A DNA stretch of 16,257 bases, taken from Actinomycetota bacterium. GTDB lineage: Bacteria; Actinomycetota; Acidimicrobiia; Acidimicrobiales; BP-101. Below are positions 6,903-13,946 of this stretch, one piece after another. The notes beneath the pieces are model-generated. The model had not been told where the DNA came from. It was given only the letters and a program-made list of their open reading frames with translations, and searched no databases. The position numbers were made by a program, and so were the translations under genes. The stretch lies in contig JAUTXA010000095.1 of the NCBI GenBank assembly GCA_030838265.1, positions 1-16,257 on the forward strand, read 5' to 3'. How positions within the stretch are numbered: the stretch's first letter is position 1; every line of letters begins with the position of its first letter.

Positions 6903-7306
6903 CGGACCCGCTCGACGCGCACCCGCACGGTGCGGTCGACCCGGTCGAAGCCCAGCGGCCGGCGCAAGGCGATGGGCAGGAACCCCGGGTTCTGGGCCAC
7001 CACGTGGAGTTGCACGACGTCGGGGTCGTCGACGTTCCAGTCGAACCGGGTGCGGGACGAGTAGCGCCCCAACGTCCGCTGGGCGCCGGCCTCGGCGTCG
7101 GCCCGGGCCGCCTCGAGCGAGGGCGCGCCAGAGGCGACGTCCGCCCCGGCCACGATCCGGGCCGCGTCGTAGGCGGCCGCCGTCACGGCCGACGTGGCAT
7201 ACAGGTTGAACAGCACCTGCACGGCCAGCAGGAGCAGCACCAGGAACACCATGATCCCGGCGGTGCTGGCGATGAGCCCGGTCCCGTCCTCGCCGCGCCG
7301 GCGCAC
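6899..7306 (-). CDS. TadE-like pseudopilin
   Basis: A 135-residue protein. GTG 7306 shares one base with the TAG stop of the pilin gene (TAGTG), so translation is probably coupled; longer readings of this frame run antisense-free but through the pilin gene and lack a start signal. The N-terminus is V-R-R-R-G-E-D-G-T-G, followed by a hydrophobic helix at about 11-37 and then the TadE-like A-A-A-Y-D-A-A-R (43-50). The exported part ends in basic residues. It is one of three TadE/G-like genes in a row, a common arrangement in actinobacterial Tad clusters, where they probably form a pilus-associated complex. Confidence 0.8.
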   Translation of the reverse strand: MRRRGEDGTGLIASTAGIMVFLVLLLLAVQVLFNLYATSAVTAAAYDAARIVAGADVASGAPSLEAARADAEAGAQRTLGRYSSRTRFDWNVDDPDVVQLHVVAQNPGFLPIALRRPLGFDRVDRTVRVRVERVR

Positions 7307-7548
7307 TACTTGCCGATCTGGTTGACCTGGTTGTCGACGTTGCCCTGCGTGTTCCCGAGGGTGGCCTTGAAGCCCACCCACATGAGCACGCCGAGGAAGG
7401 CCATGATCAAAACGGCAATGGCCGCGCTGATGACTCCCTCCCCGGCCTCGTCCCGGATGACCCGTCCCATCACGTAGCGGTGCCAGGCCACGGCCCGGAG
7501 CGATCGCTGCCACACGTAGGCGGACAGAAGTGTGTCGTTCATCGGCAT
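7306..7548 (-). CDS. Flp-like pilin candidate
   Basis: An 80-residue protein with ATG 7548; AGAGAAAG lies about 8 bases upstream, so this start is favoured over ATG 7542. Residues 33-59 (D-E-A-G-E-G-V-I-S-A-A followed by a hydrophobic helix) resemble the pilin segment of short Flp pilins, and the C-terminal 20 residues are polar and Asn/Gln-rich. The leader before the hydrophobic helix is about 35 residues, long for this family, and the usual G-x4-E-Y after the cleavage point is missing. Its size, its place directly after tadC and before the TadE genes, and the single helix all support it as the major or a minor pilin subunit. An alternative is a membrane-anchored accessory protein. Confidence 0.7.
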   Translation of the reverse strand: MPMNDTLLSAYVWQRSLRAVAWHRYVMGRVIRDEAGEGVISAAIAVLIMAFLGVLMWVGFKATLGNTQGNVDNQVNQIGK

Positions 7549-7561
7549 TGCTGGCTTTCTC

Positions 7562-8467
7562 TCATGACCCGGAGAACAACCTCAGGGCCTCGACGAAGGG
7601 GATGGCGAGGAAGATCACGCCGGGGATCAGGGTGGCCACGGTCACCGGGATCCAGACCTGCTGACCCCGGCGCTCCATGGTCTCGACGAGCTCGCGCTGC
7701 ACGTCCTTGCGGATGGAGCGCGCTTCGTCGGAGATCAGGCGCCCGAGGTCGGCCGCTTCGCGGTTGAGGGCCATCACCGGCACCAGGCGGTCGAGGGCCG
7801 GGACCCGGGCGACGCCGGCCCACTCCCGCACCGCCTCGACCTCGGTCAGGCCCTGGCGGATGCGGCCGACCACGCGTCGCAGGTCGGTGGCCGAGGCCCC
7901 GTCCCCGCGGGCCGCCAGGCGGTTCAGGGCGGCGCCGAGCGAGTAGCCCGACGACAGCAACATGGCCAGCTGCTCGCTGACCACGGGCAGCTCGAGATAG
8001 ACCCGGCGCTGCCAGCGGGCCGATGCCGTCGCCACCGACTGCTCGAGCAGCAAGAAGGCGAGCAGCGGCGCGCCGAGGATCATCAGCAGTCCCAGCAGGG
8101 CCGGCGGCTGCAGCGCCAGCGTGAGCAGGACGCCCCCGGCCAAGGCCGCCGTCGCCCATCCCACCTGTCGGACCCGGAAGGCGGTCACGTCGAGGGGCGA
8201 GTGGATGCGATCGAGCCGGACGGCCAGCTCCTCGCTCACGCCGAAGAGCCGGGCCAGGCGCTCGCCGAGCGTCCGGCTGAGCGGGCCGACCACGTCGCGG
8301 AACGACTCGACCGACAGGACGCCGGCCCGGTTGGGTGTCGCCATCCCGCCCGGCGTGTAAGCCCGGAGGCGGCGGGCCAGCGAGGGACGGGCGAACCACC
8401 GCAGCTGGCTCACCAGCAGGGTGGCGCCGACCCACAGCACCAGGCCCGAGAGCACGAACATCCTCAC
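7562..8467 (-). CDS. tadC: TadC-like type II secretion F-family platform protein
   Basis: A 301-residue protein. GTG 8467 overlaps the tadB stop as GTGA (8464-8467); an ATG two codons later at 8461 is a possible alternative. Hydrophobic segments are near 3-20, 103-120, 122-142 and 272-292. The T2SSF domain is at about 155-290, with L-P-V-V-S-E-Q-L-A-M-L-L-S-S-G-Y-S-L near 160-177 and the final I-P-x-x-x-A-T-L-I-P-G segment. With TadB it forms the inner-membrane platform that works with the CpaF ATPase to assemble the pilus. There are only 13 bases to the pilin gene. Confidence 0.88.
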   Translation of the reverse strand: MRMFVLSGLVLWVGATLLVSQLRWFARPSLARRLRAYTPGGMATPNRAGVLSVESFRDVVGPLSRTLGERLARLFGVSEELAVRLDRIHSPLDVTAFRVRQVGWATAALAGGVLLTLALQPPALLGLLMILGAPLLAFLLLEQSVATASARWQRRVYLELPVVSEQLAMLLSSGYSLGAALNRLAARGDGASATDLRRVVGRIRQGLTEVEAVREWAGVARVPALDRLVPVMALNREAADLGRLISDEARSIRKDVQRELVETMERRGQQVWIPVTVATLIPGVIFLAIPFVEALRLFSGS

Positions 8468-9348
8468 GTGAAGAAGACCCGCTCTTCCTCGGGCAGCTGC
8501 ATGAGGCGCCCGGCCCACAGCCAGCAGCCCACCACGACGCTGATGCCGACGACCACGGCCATCTGGCCCAAGGCCGTCTGGTAGGCCGAGCGGCCGCTGC
8601 CGATCGACAGGCCGGCGAGGGCCATGCCGACGGGGACCACCAGCACGAAGCGCCGGGCGAAGCGCACACCCGCCTGCTTGGCCGCGGCGTCCTTGCGACC
8701 CTGCAGATCCTGGATGCGGTCCTCGACGAGGGCGGCCAGGCGGCGGTCGAGATCGGACCCGCCGACGTCGTGGGCCACCAGCAGCGTCTCGAGGGTGGCA
8801 TCGGCGGTGGCGTCGGCCAGGTGGCCCTTCAACACTCGGACGGTGCGGGTGAAGTCGGTCGAGATCAGCCACTCCCGCTCGGCCGCCGCGAACGCCGGTC
8901 GCAGCTCGTCGGGGGCCCGTCGTCCCACCTCGAAGAGGGCTTGGGGGATCGAGCGGCCGAGCGACCCGGTCTGCAGGCGGATCTCCTCGATCATCCGGGG
9001 CCAGGCCTCACGCGCCTCGGCCCGCCGCTTGTCGCGCCGGGCCCGGTACGAGGCGATGGGGAAGGTGGCGGCGAAGCCGGCGGCGGCCAAGGCGGGGAGG
9101 ACCCCGCCGAAGATGGCCAGGGTCAGGGCAAAGGCCAGGACGAACAGGGTGACCATGACGGCCGCGAACTCGCTGACCCTGATCTCGCCCAACCCGGCCT
9201 GGGCCAGGAACTCCCGGGCCCGGTCGCGCTTGGCGCCGGCGTTGGCCTCGACGCGAGGGCCGACGCCGACCCCGCGCCACCGGAAGGCGACCGCGGTGTA
9301 GAGGAGGAAGGTGCCGTAGGCCGCGCCCAAGGCGAGGAGGATGCCCAC
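8464..9348 (-). CDS. tadB: TadB-like type II secretion F-family platform protein
   Basis: A 294-residue protein. GTG 9348 is 5 bases after the cpaF stop, with GAGG about 10 bases upstream. Hydrophobic segments are at 3-21, 61-80, 82-100, 233-250 and 263-280. The T2SSF domain is at about 112-250, with W-P-R-M-I-E-E-I-R-L-Q-T-G-S-L-G-R-S-I-P near 116-135 and the D-V-G-G-S-D-L-D-R-R-L motif near 194-204, matching the TadB group. It is the partner of TadC in the platform and lies in the usual order cpaF-tadB-tadC. Confidence 0.88.
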   Translation of the reverse strand: MGILLALGAAYGTFLLYTAVAFRWRGVGVGPRVEANAGAKRDRAREFLAQAGLGEIRVSEFAAVMVTLFVLAFALTLAIFGGVLPALAAAGFAATFPIASYRARRDKRRAEAREAWPRMIEEIRLQTGSLGRSIPQALFEVGRRAPDELRPAFAAAEREWLISTDFTRTVRVLKGHLADATADATLETLLVAHDVGGSDLDRRLAALVEDRIQDLQGRKDAAAKQAGVRFARRFVLVVPVGMALAGLSIGSGRSAYQTALGQMAVVVGISVVVGCWLWAGRLMQLPEEERVFFT

Positions 9349-9353
9349 TGCGC

Positions 9354-10646
9354 TCAGGCCTCGGGGTCGAGCAGGGCCCGCACGTCGTAGCCGGCCATCT
9401 CGAGGGGGCGGGCCACGCGGGTGGGGATGTTGCCCGTCCAACGAAGGGGACCGTCGGGCCGGTCGCGCCGGAAGAGCTCGGTGACGGTGAACTGGTTGGC
9501 CTCGGGCCCGGTCTGCTGATCTTCGACGGCGATGACCTCGGTGACCTGGGGGACGCCGTTGTGGCGCGAGCAGTGCACCACGATGTCGACGGCCTCGCTC
9601 ACCAGTGAGTTCAGGGCCGACATGGGCAGCTCGTTCGACGTGTCGGCCAGCTGGCAGATGAAGCGCAGCCGGGTCAGGCCTTGGCGGGCGGAGCCGGCGT
9701 GGATGGTGGTGTAGCCCTTGACGCCGCTGCTCAGGGTGAGGAGCAACGGCAGCGCCTCGCGGTCGCGCACCTCGCCCACGATGGCGATGTCGGGGGCCAT
9801 CCGCAGGAAGCCGGCGACCAGGCGGCGCAGGTCGACCTCCTTGCGGTCGGCGCGAGGCGGACGGGTCTGCATGTGGGCCACGTTGGGGAGCGGCACGTCC
9901 GCCTCGAAGACCTCCTCGGCGATGACGACTCGCAGCGAAGGGTCGAGCTCGGCCGTGCAGCAGCTCATGAGCGTGGTCTTGCCCGAGCCGGGCGCGCCGG
10001 CGAAGACGACACTGGCTTTGCCGCGCACGCAGGCCCGGAGGAACTCGGCCACGGGGCGGTCGAGCATGTCGCGCTCGGTCAGCTCGTCGAGGCTGCGGAA
10101 GGCGACGCCGGTGAACTTGCGGATGTTGACGAGGACGTGGCCGTCGCGTCCCACGTCGCCGTGCACGATGTGGATGCGGGCCCCCGTCTCGAGCTGGGCG
10201 TCCTGGAGACCCTCGGCCGGGTCGAGCTTGCGGTGCGAGGCGTTGGCGTCGTCGAGGATCTTGGTCAGGGTGCGGATGACGTGGTCGTCGTCGTGGAAGA
10301 CCTCGTCGTGGTAGCCGCTCACGCCGTGGTGGCGCTTGACGAAGATGGCGTCGGGGGCGTTGATCATGATCTCCCACACGTCGTCATCGTCGAGGAGGGG
10401 AGCGAGGGGCCCGTACCCGGCCAGGTTGCGCCAGGCCCGCTCGGCGACCAGAGCGGGGTCGCTGAGGTCGAAGGTGCGCAGGCCCCGCTTGAAGTCCTCG
10501 GACCAGGCTGCGACCTCGTCGTCGATGAGGGCCCGCAGCTTGTCGTTGCCGCCGCCGCCGTTCATGTCGAGGGCGAGGTCCTTGGCCCGCTCCTGCACCG
10601 ACTGCTCGATCTCGAAGAGGGGAGAGACCCAGCCCGCGGTGCTCAT
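9354..10646 (-). CDS. cpaF: CpaF/TadA pilus assembly ATPase
   Basis: A 430-residue secretion ATPase. ATG 10646 overlaps the cpaE stop as ATGA (10643-10646). Key motifs: Walker A G-A-P-G-S-G-K-T at 217-224, an Asp-box-like V-I-A-E-E-V-F-E at 241-248, Walker B I-A-I-V-G-E-V-R-D at 287-295 and the His box G-Y-T-T-I-H-A-G-S at 311-319. The N-terminal part (70-180) matches the CpaF N-domain (G-Y-G-P-L near 77-81, the E-I-M-I-N segment near 92-96). The length fits the family. It would hexamerise at the membrane and hydrolyse ATP to drive Flp pilus assembly through TadB/TadC. Confidence 0.93.
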   Translation of the reverse strand: MSTAGWVSPLFEIEQSVQERAKDLALDMNGGGGNDKLRALIDDEVAAWSEDFKRGLRTFDLSDPALVAERAWRNLAGYGPLAPLLDDDDVWEIMINAPDAIFVKRHHGVSGYHDEVFHDDDHVIRTLTKILDDANASHRKLDPAEGLQDAQLETGARIHIVHGDVGRDGHVLVNIRKFTGVAFRSLDELTERDMLDRPVAEFLRACVRGKASVVFAGAPGSGKTTLMSCCTAELDPSLRVVIAEEVFEADVPLPNVAHMQTRPPRADRKEVDLRRLVAGFLRMAPDIAIVGEVRDREALPLLLTLSSGVKGYTTIHAGSARQGLTRLRFICQLADTSNELPMSALNSLVSEAVDIVVHCSRHNGVPQVTEVIAVEDQQTGPEANQFTVTELFRRDRPDGPLRWTGNIPTRVARPLEMAGYDVRALLDPEA

Positions 10647-11983
10647 CCGAGGGCCTCTTCGTCGTCGGTGTCGCCGGCGTCGCCGATGTCGCCGATGTCG
10701 GCGTCGGCGTCGGCGAACGACCCGAGCGAGCCAGGGACGACCTTGGCCGGCCCGCTCACCTCCCGGCCGGTGACGGGGACGCGGGAGAGCACGGCGTGGA
10801 AGGCCCCGGCGAGGGGCTCGGTGAGGGCGGCGGGGAGGCGGACCCCGTCGCGCAGGGCCTCGTCCACCTTCTTGTCGGGCAGGTGGATGGCGGTGGCCCG
10901 GGCGGCGTGCTGGCGGGGCATCAGCTCGGCCAACGCCTGCGTCAGCTCGGCCCGGGCTCGCTGGCTGCGAGGCGAGCGGTTGATGACGGGGATGACGCGC
11001 TCGGCGGGCACCCCGAACACCAGCAGGTCGGAGAGGATGCGGACGAGGGCGTGGATGCCCTTCATCCCCGGCAGGCCCACGGCGAACACGACATCGGCGT
11101 GGGTCGCGGCGGTGCGGGCCATGAGGTGGCGCTCCTCGACCTCGACCGACCCGCCCTCGGACTCGCCCTCGAGATCGGCATCGGTGTCGGCCACGACGAC
11201 GCGGTAGGAGCGGCGCAGCGAGTCGAAGGCGGAGTCGAAGGCGCGCGGGCGCAAGGTGGCCCAGGCCCGGCTCCGGCGCAGGCCGAGGAGCAGGTGGTAG
11301 CGGCGTTCGGTCACGGCGAAGGTGAGGGAGCGGATCTCGTCGGCGGTGGGGCGGCCGGCCCGGTGGGCATCGACCAGCTCCTGGATGCCGGGGACGACGT
11401 CGCGGGCGTCGTGGAGCATGGCTTGCTCGGCGTGCAGGGCCAGGTCGGCGAGGAGGATCCGCCCGCCGTGGCGGGGGTCGTCGCCCAGGCCCTGGGCCAG
11501 GGCGATGGCGACAGTGCTGGTGCCGGTGCCCCCCGGCCCGCAAACCATGGCGACCTGCCCCTTCCACACCGGGAGGTCGGTGGCGGCGGGATCGATGCCG
11601 GCGGTGTCGCCCCGTCCGATCATCTGGGCCGTGGCGCCGAGGGCGTCGAGCAGGTCCTTGGGATCGAAGGCGGTGGGGACGACCGCGCTGACGGCGAGCG
11701 ACTCCCAGTCCCGCTGGTGGCGGGGGTCGGCGACGGCCAGGACGGCGCACCCCGCCTCGCGAGCCGTGTCGACCAGATCGCGGTCGAGGGCAGGGAGGGA
11801 CGCGTCGATGAGGATGGCGCTGAAGGGCCGGCCCTGGGCCAGGCGCACCCGCAGCTCCTCGGGGCTGACGCATTTCAGGAACTCGGCGGGGATGTTTCCG
11901 TTGTTGGCCCACTGGGCGACGGAGCGGAACCAGGTGGAGCGGGGGTGGGCGAGGCCGAGGACGACATAGCGCTCGCCGGCCAT
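10643..11983 (-). CDS. cpaE: CpaE/TadZ-like MinD-family localisation ATPase
   Basis: A 446-residue protein. ATG 11983 shares one base with the TAA stop of cpaB (TAATG). Residues 5-120 look like a degenerate response-regulator receiver domain (I-L-I-D-A-S with D60 in the acceptor position), followed by a ParA/MinD-type domain at about 142-400. Its deviant Walker A is G-P-G-G-T-G-T-S-T at 149-157: the usual signature lysine before the serine/threonine is a threonine here. V-V-V-A-D-T-D near 262-268 is the Walker B/A-prime region. The C-terminus (424-446) is an acidic, D-A/G-D-I-rich low-complexity tail. CpaE/TadZ proteins place the pilus apparatus at a pole or site; an altered Walker A is common among them. 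Confidence 0.87.
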   Translation of the reverse strand: MAGERYVVLGLAHPRSTWFRSVAQWANNGNIPAEFLKCVSPEELRVRLAQGRPFSAILIDASLPALDRDLVDTAREAGCAVLAVADPRHQRDWESLAVSAVVPTAFDPKDLLDALGATAQMIGRGDTAGIDPAATDLPVWKGQVAMVCGPGGTGTSTVAIALAQGLGDDPRHGGRILLADLALHAEQAMLHDARDVVPGIQELVDAHRAGRPTADEIRSLTFAVTERRYHLLLGLRRSRAWATLRPRAFDSAFDSLRRSYRVVVADTDADLEGESEGGSVEVEERHLMARTAATHADVVFAVGLPGMKGIHALVRILSDLLVFGVPAERVIPVINRSPRSQRARAELTQALAELMPRQHAARATAIHLPDKKVDEALRDGVRLPAALTEPLAGAFHAVLSRVPVTGREVSGPAKVVPGSLGSFADADADIGDIGDAGDTDDEEALG

Positions 11984-12780
11984 TATCCGCCTGCCTTCTG
12001 GGACGACGGTGGGGACGGCGTCGCCTTCGAGGACGGGGCCCGGTAGGTGTCGCTGCCGCCGGTGTCAGGAGAGGTGCCGGTGCTGCGGACGAGGGTGATC
12101 TGCCCGGCGGTCATGGCATGGGCCACGGCCAGGGCGTCGGTGCCGGACGGGAGGGCGAGGGTGACGACCAGGCCCTGGCTCGAGCCGAGGGTGCCCTTGT
12201 TGGCCCGGCTCTCGAGGACCTTGGCCCGGCGCACGACGTAGAGCGAGTAGGCCCCTTCGCCCGTCCCAAACGTGGCGGCCACGTCGACCAGATCGCCGGC
12301 GATGAGATGGCCGCCGACCGCCCGGGCCGGGTCGATGGGGATGGAGACCTCGCGCTCGGTGGCCGCGCTGGCCTTGTCGACCACCTCGCTCGTCTGGATG
12401 AGCTCGCCCTGGGCGATGGGCCCGACGACGGTGGCGCCGATGAGGGTCTGGGGGTTGCGGAAGGCGTGGTTGCGACCGGCCGGGAGTTGCATCTTGGCGA
12501 AGGTCAGGTCCTGGGCCCCGATGCGGTCGCCGACGGTGAGGTCGTGGGCCGCGACCAGATAGCCGACCCGGGTGTCATGGGTCGCCGAGGTGTAGGCCGC
12601 GAACGTGCCGACGAGAGCGACGGCCACGAGGAACCCGCCGACCACGGCCCGTCCGCCGGGAAGGCTCTGGCGCCGCTTCAGAGGCCGGGGCTCCCGCCCC
12701 TTCCGGGCGCGCCGGGGCGCCTGAGCCTCACGCTCCGCGGTCAGCACCCCCGACTCGGCCACACCGCCTGTGTTCGCCAC
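11983..12780 (-). CDS. cpaB: CpaB/RcpC-like pilus assembly protein (SAF domain)
   Basis: A 265-residue protein, first gene of the Tad run. GTG 12780 is supported by GGGAG 6 bases upstream within a purine-rich stretch (12781-12800). Residues 1-44 are basic and cytoplasmic, 45-65 form one transmembrane segment, and 72-135 match an SAF domain (V-A-A-H-D-L-T-V-G-D-R-I near 76-87). Residues 140-235 match the RcpC/CpaB C-terminal domain (R-E-V-S-I-P-I-D, G-D-L-V-D-V near 162-167), and the last 30 residues are Ser/Pro/Thr-rich. CpaB normally sits outside the membrane at the pilus base. In a monoderm it cannot contact a secretin, and none is encoded here. Confidence 0.9.
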   Translation of the reverse strand: MANTGGVAESGVLTAEREAQAPRRARKGREPRPLKRRQSLPGGRAVVGGFLVAVALVGTFAAYTSATHDTRVGYLVAAHDLTVGDRIGAQDLTFAKMQLPAGRNHAFRNPQTLIGATVVGPIAQGELIQTSEVVDKASAATEREVSIPIDPARAVGGHLIAGDLVDVAATFGTGEGAYSLYVVRRAKVLESRANKGTLGSSQGLVVTLALPSGTDALAVAHAMTAGQITLVRSTGTSPDTGGSDTYRAPSSKATPSPPSSQKAGG

Positions 12781-12812
12781 CCGCCACTCCCTTTCCTCCC
12801 GCCGCCGAACAG

Positions 12813-12838
12813 TACATCATGAAATACATCAACATCAT
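12813..12838. promoter_or_regulatory. Triple TACATCA-type repeat upstream of the Tad run
   Basis: TACATCA occurs at 12813-12819 and again at 12825-12831 (12-base period), followed at once by ACATCA at 12832-12837. The stretch is clearly AT-rich for this window and lies 33-58 bases before the cpaB start, where a promoter or operator would be. I do not see a well-spaced -35/-10 pair, so the call is a candidate regulatory site only. Confidence 0.4.
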
Positions 12839-12847
12839 CTCAACCCG

Positions 12848-12902
12848 TGCTAACTGGCGCGGAAATCGACCCGATTCGGGTCAGTTTCCGGCCCAGTTAG
12901 CA
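12848..12902. repeat. Palindromic element, copy 1 (53-bp core at 12849-12901)
   Basis: Imperfect palindrome with 26-base arms around a single central T at 12875; the outermost GCTAACTGG/CCAGTTAGC is perfect, the centre GACCCGA-T-TCGGGTC is perfect, and only four arm positions mismatch. One more T-A pair extends it to 12848-12902. It lies between two divergent genes (cpaB and the nuclease-like gene), so it is not positioned as a terminator of either. Bases 12864-12903 are identical to 13879-13918. Confidence 0.9.
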
Positions 12903-12925
12903 ACGAAGACTTGGAGGAAAGTGCG

Positions 12926-13915
12926 ATGGAGCTACCGAACGGACTGATCGCCACGAGCCAAGGTCAGCACGGGGCGTTTTCGAGGGCTCAGGCCGGTGAG
13001 GCGGGGGTCACCTCGAGAGCGCTTGCCCACCTCGTCCGGAGAGGGCGGATCGACAAGTTGTCGCACCGAGCGTTCGCCATCCCGGGGACGCCGCGCACCG
13101 ACCTCTTAGCCGCCATGGCCGCAGTCCTCGACGCCGGCGAGGGCGCCGTCCTCTCAACCCTGGCAGCACCGGCACTTTGGGAGCTGCCGAGCTTTTCGTT
13201 CGGGGAGATGGAGACGACTCGGCCCCGAAAGAGCCGCGGGGAGGTCTCCCTCAGCACGCTGCATCGGTCGCGGTACTTGCCGAAGCATCACGTGACCGTG
13301 GTCCGTCGAATTCCCTGCACGAGCGTGGCGCGCACGCTGGTCGACATCGCTCCGGCCCTCCACCCCGAGCGGTGGGCGCGGCTGCTCGACATCGTTTCGG
13401 GCAAGCATCCGTCCTTGTTGACCGGCGTCCACGCAGCCTTCGAGGAGCTCAGTGGGAGGGGCCGCTACTTCGATCCCTGGATTGTCGCCGTCCTGCGCGA
13501 TCGACCCCCCGGCTACATGGGATTCGAGAGCGGGCTCGAGCGCCGGGTCGCCGAGATCCTGAAGGACGCAGGAGAGGAGCCGATGGAGCGGCAGGTCGAC
13601 CTCGGTGGACACGAGTGGCTGGGACGCTTCGACTTTCGCGATCCGCCTCCCTATCAATGGGTCCTCGAGGTGCAGTCCGACTCATTCCACCGGAGTAAGT
13701 CCGACCAACAGGACGACGCCCGTCGCCGCGCCGGCCTCGAGGCCATCGGCATTCCGGTGCGCGAGGCGTGGGAGCAGACCATTTGGCGACGTCCTGGCGA
13801 GATCCTCAACCTCGTCCGCAAGATGCGTCGCGAGCTTCGAGCCGGCTCGATCGGCCAATCCATGCGAACCGGGACCGGAATCGACCCGATTCGGGTCAGT
13901 TTCCGGCCCAGTTAG
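12926..13915 (+). CDS. AbiEi-like winged-helix protein with C-terminal DUF559 nuclease-like domain
   Basis: A 329-residue protein. ATG 12926 is chosen because GGAGG at 12913-12917 is 8 bases upstream; a TTG at 12911 overlaps that site. Residues 10-55 look like the N-terminal winged helix of type IV toxin-antitoxin AbiEi-family proteins (R-A-Q-A-x-x-x-G-V-T near 20-29, G-R-I-D-K-L near 40-45), and 60-140 like the following domain (V-A-R-T-L-V-D near 134-140). Residues 200-305 match DUF559, a Vsr-like restriction-endonuclease fold: E205, D236 in R-F-D-F, E248-V-Q250, H255 and D263-D264 then R266. The final 16 residues are encoded by the second palindrome copy. A toxin partner gene is not adjacent. 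Nuclease activity is possible from the preserved acidic residues but not shown. The gene has a less extreme GC feel than its neighbours and looks like an accessory insertion. Confidence 0.8.
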   Translation: MELPNGLIATSQGQHGAFSRAQAGEAGVTSRALAHLVRRGRIDKLSHRAFAIPGTPRTDLLAAMAAVLDAGEGAVLSTLAAPALWELPSFSFGEMETTRPRKSRGEVSLSTLHRSRYLPKHHVTVVRRIPCTSVARTLVDIAPALHPERWARLLDIVSGKHPSLLTGVHAAFEELSGRGRYFDPWIVAVLRDRPPGYMGFESGLERRVAEILKDAGEEPMERQVDLGGHEWLGRFDFRDPPPYQWVLEVQSDSFHRSKSDQQDDARRRAGLEAIGIPVREAWEQTIWRRPGEILNLVRKMRRELRAGSIGQSMRTGTGIDPIRVSFRPS

Positions 13916-13916
13916 C
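13864..13916. repeat. Palindromic element, copy 2, forming the 3' end of the DUF559 gene
   Basis: Same 53-base layout as copy 1, with centre T at 13890. The right arm and the inner part of the left arm are identical to copy 1 (40 identical bases including two flanking A), while the outer left arm differs at six positions, so this copy pairs less well. It encodes the last 16 residues and the TAG stop of the DUF559-like gene. Confidence 0.88.
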
Positions 13917-13946
13917 AAAAAAGTGAGAGAAGTGTGGATCAGTGGG

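Noticed and set aside
9681..12046. Long plus-strand open frames opposite cpaF and cpaE (508 and 416 codons)
   Set aside because: Antisense shadows of conserved pilus genes, with low-complexity Gly/Val/Asp sequence and no domain marks.
12848..12902. Palindrome copy 1 as an intrinsic terminator
   Set aside because: It lies between two divergently transcribed genes and has no T-run on either side; the second copy is followed by A bases on the coding strand.
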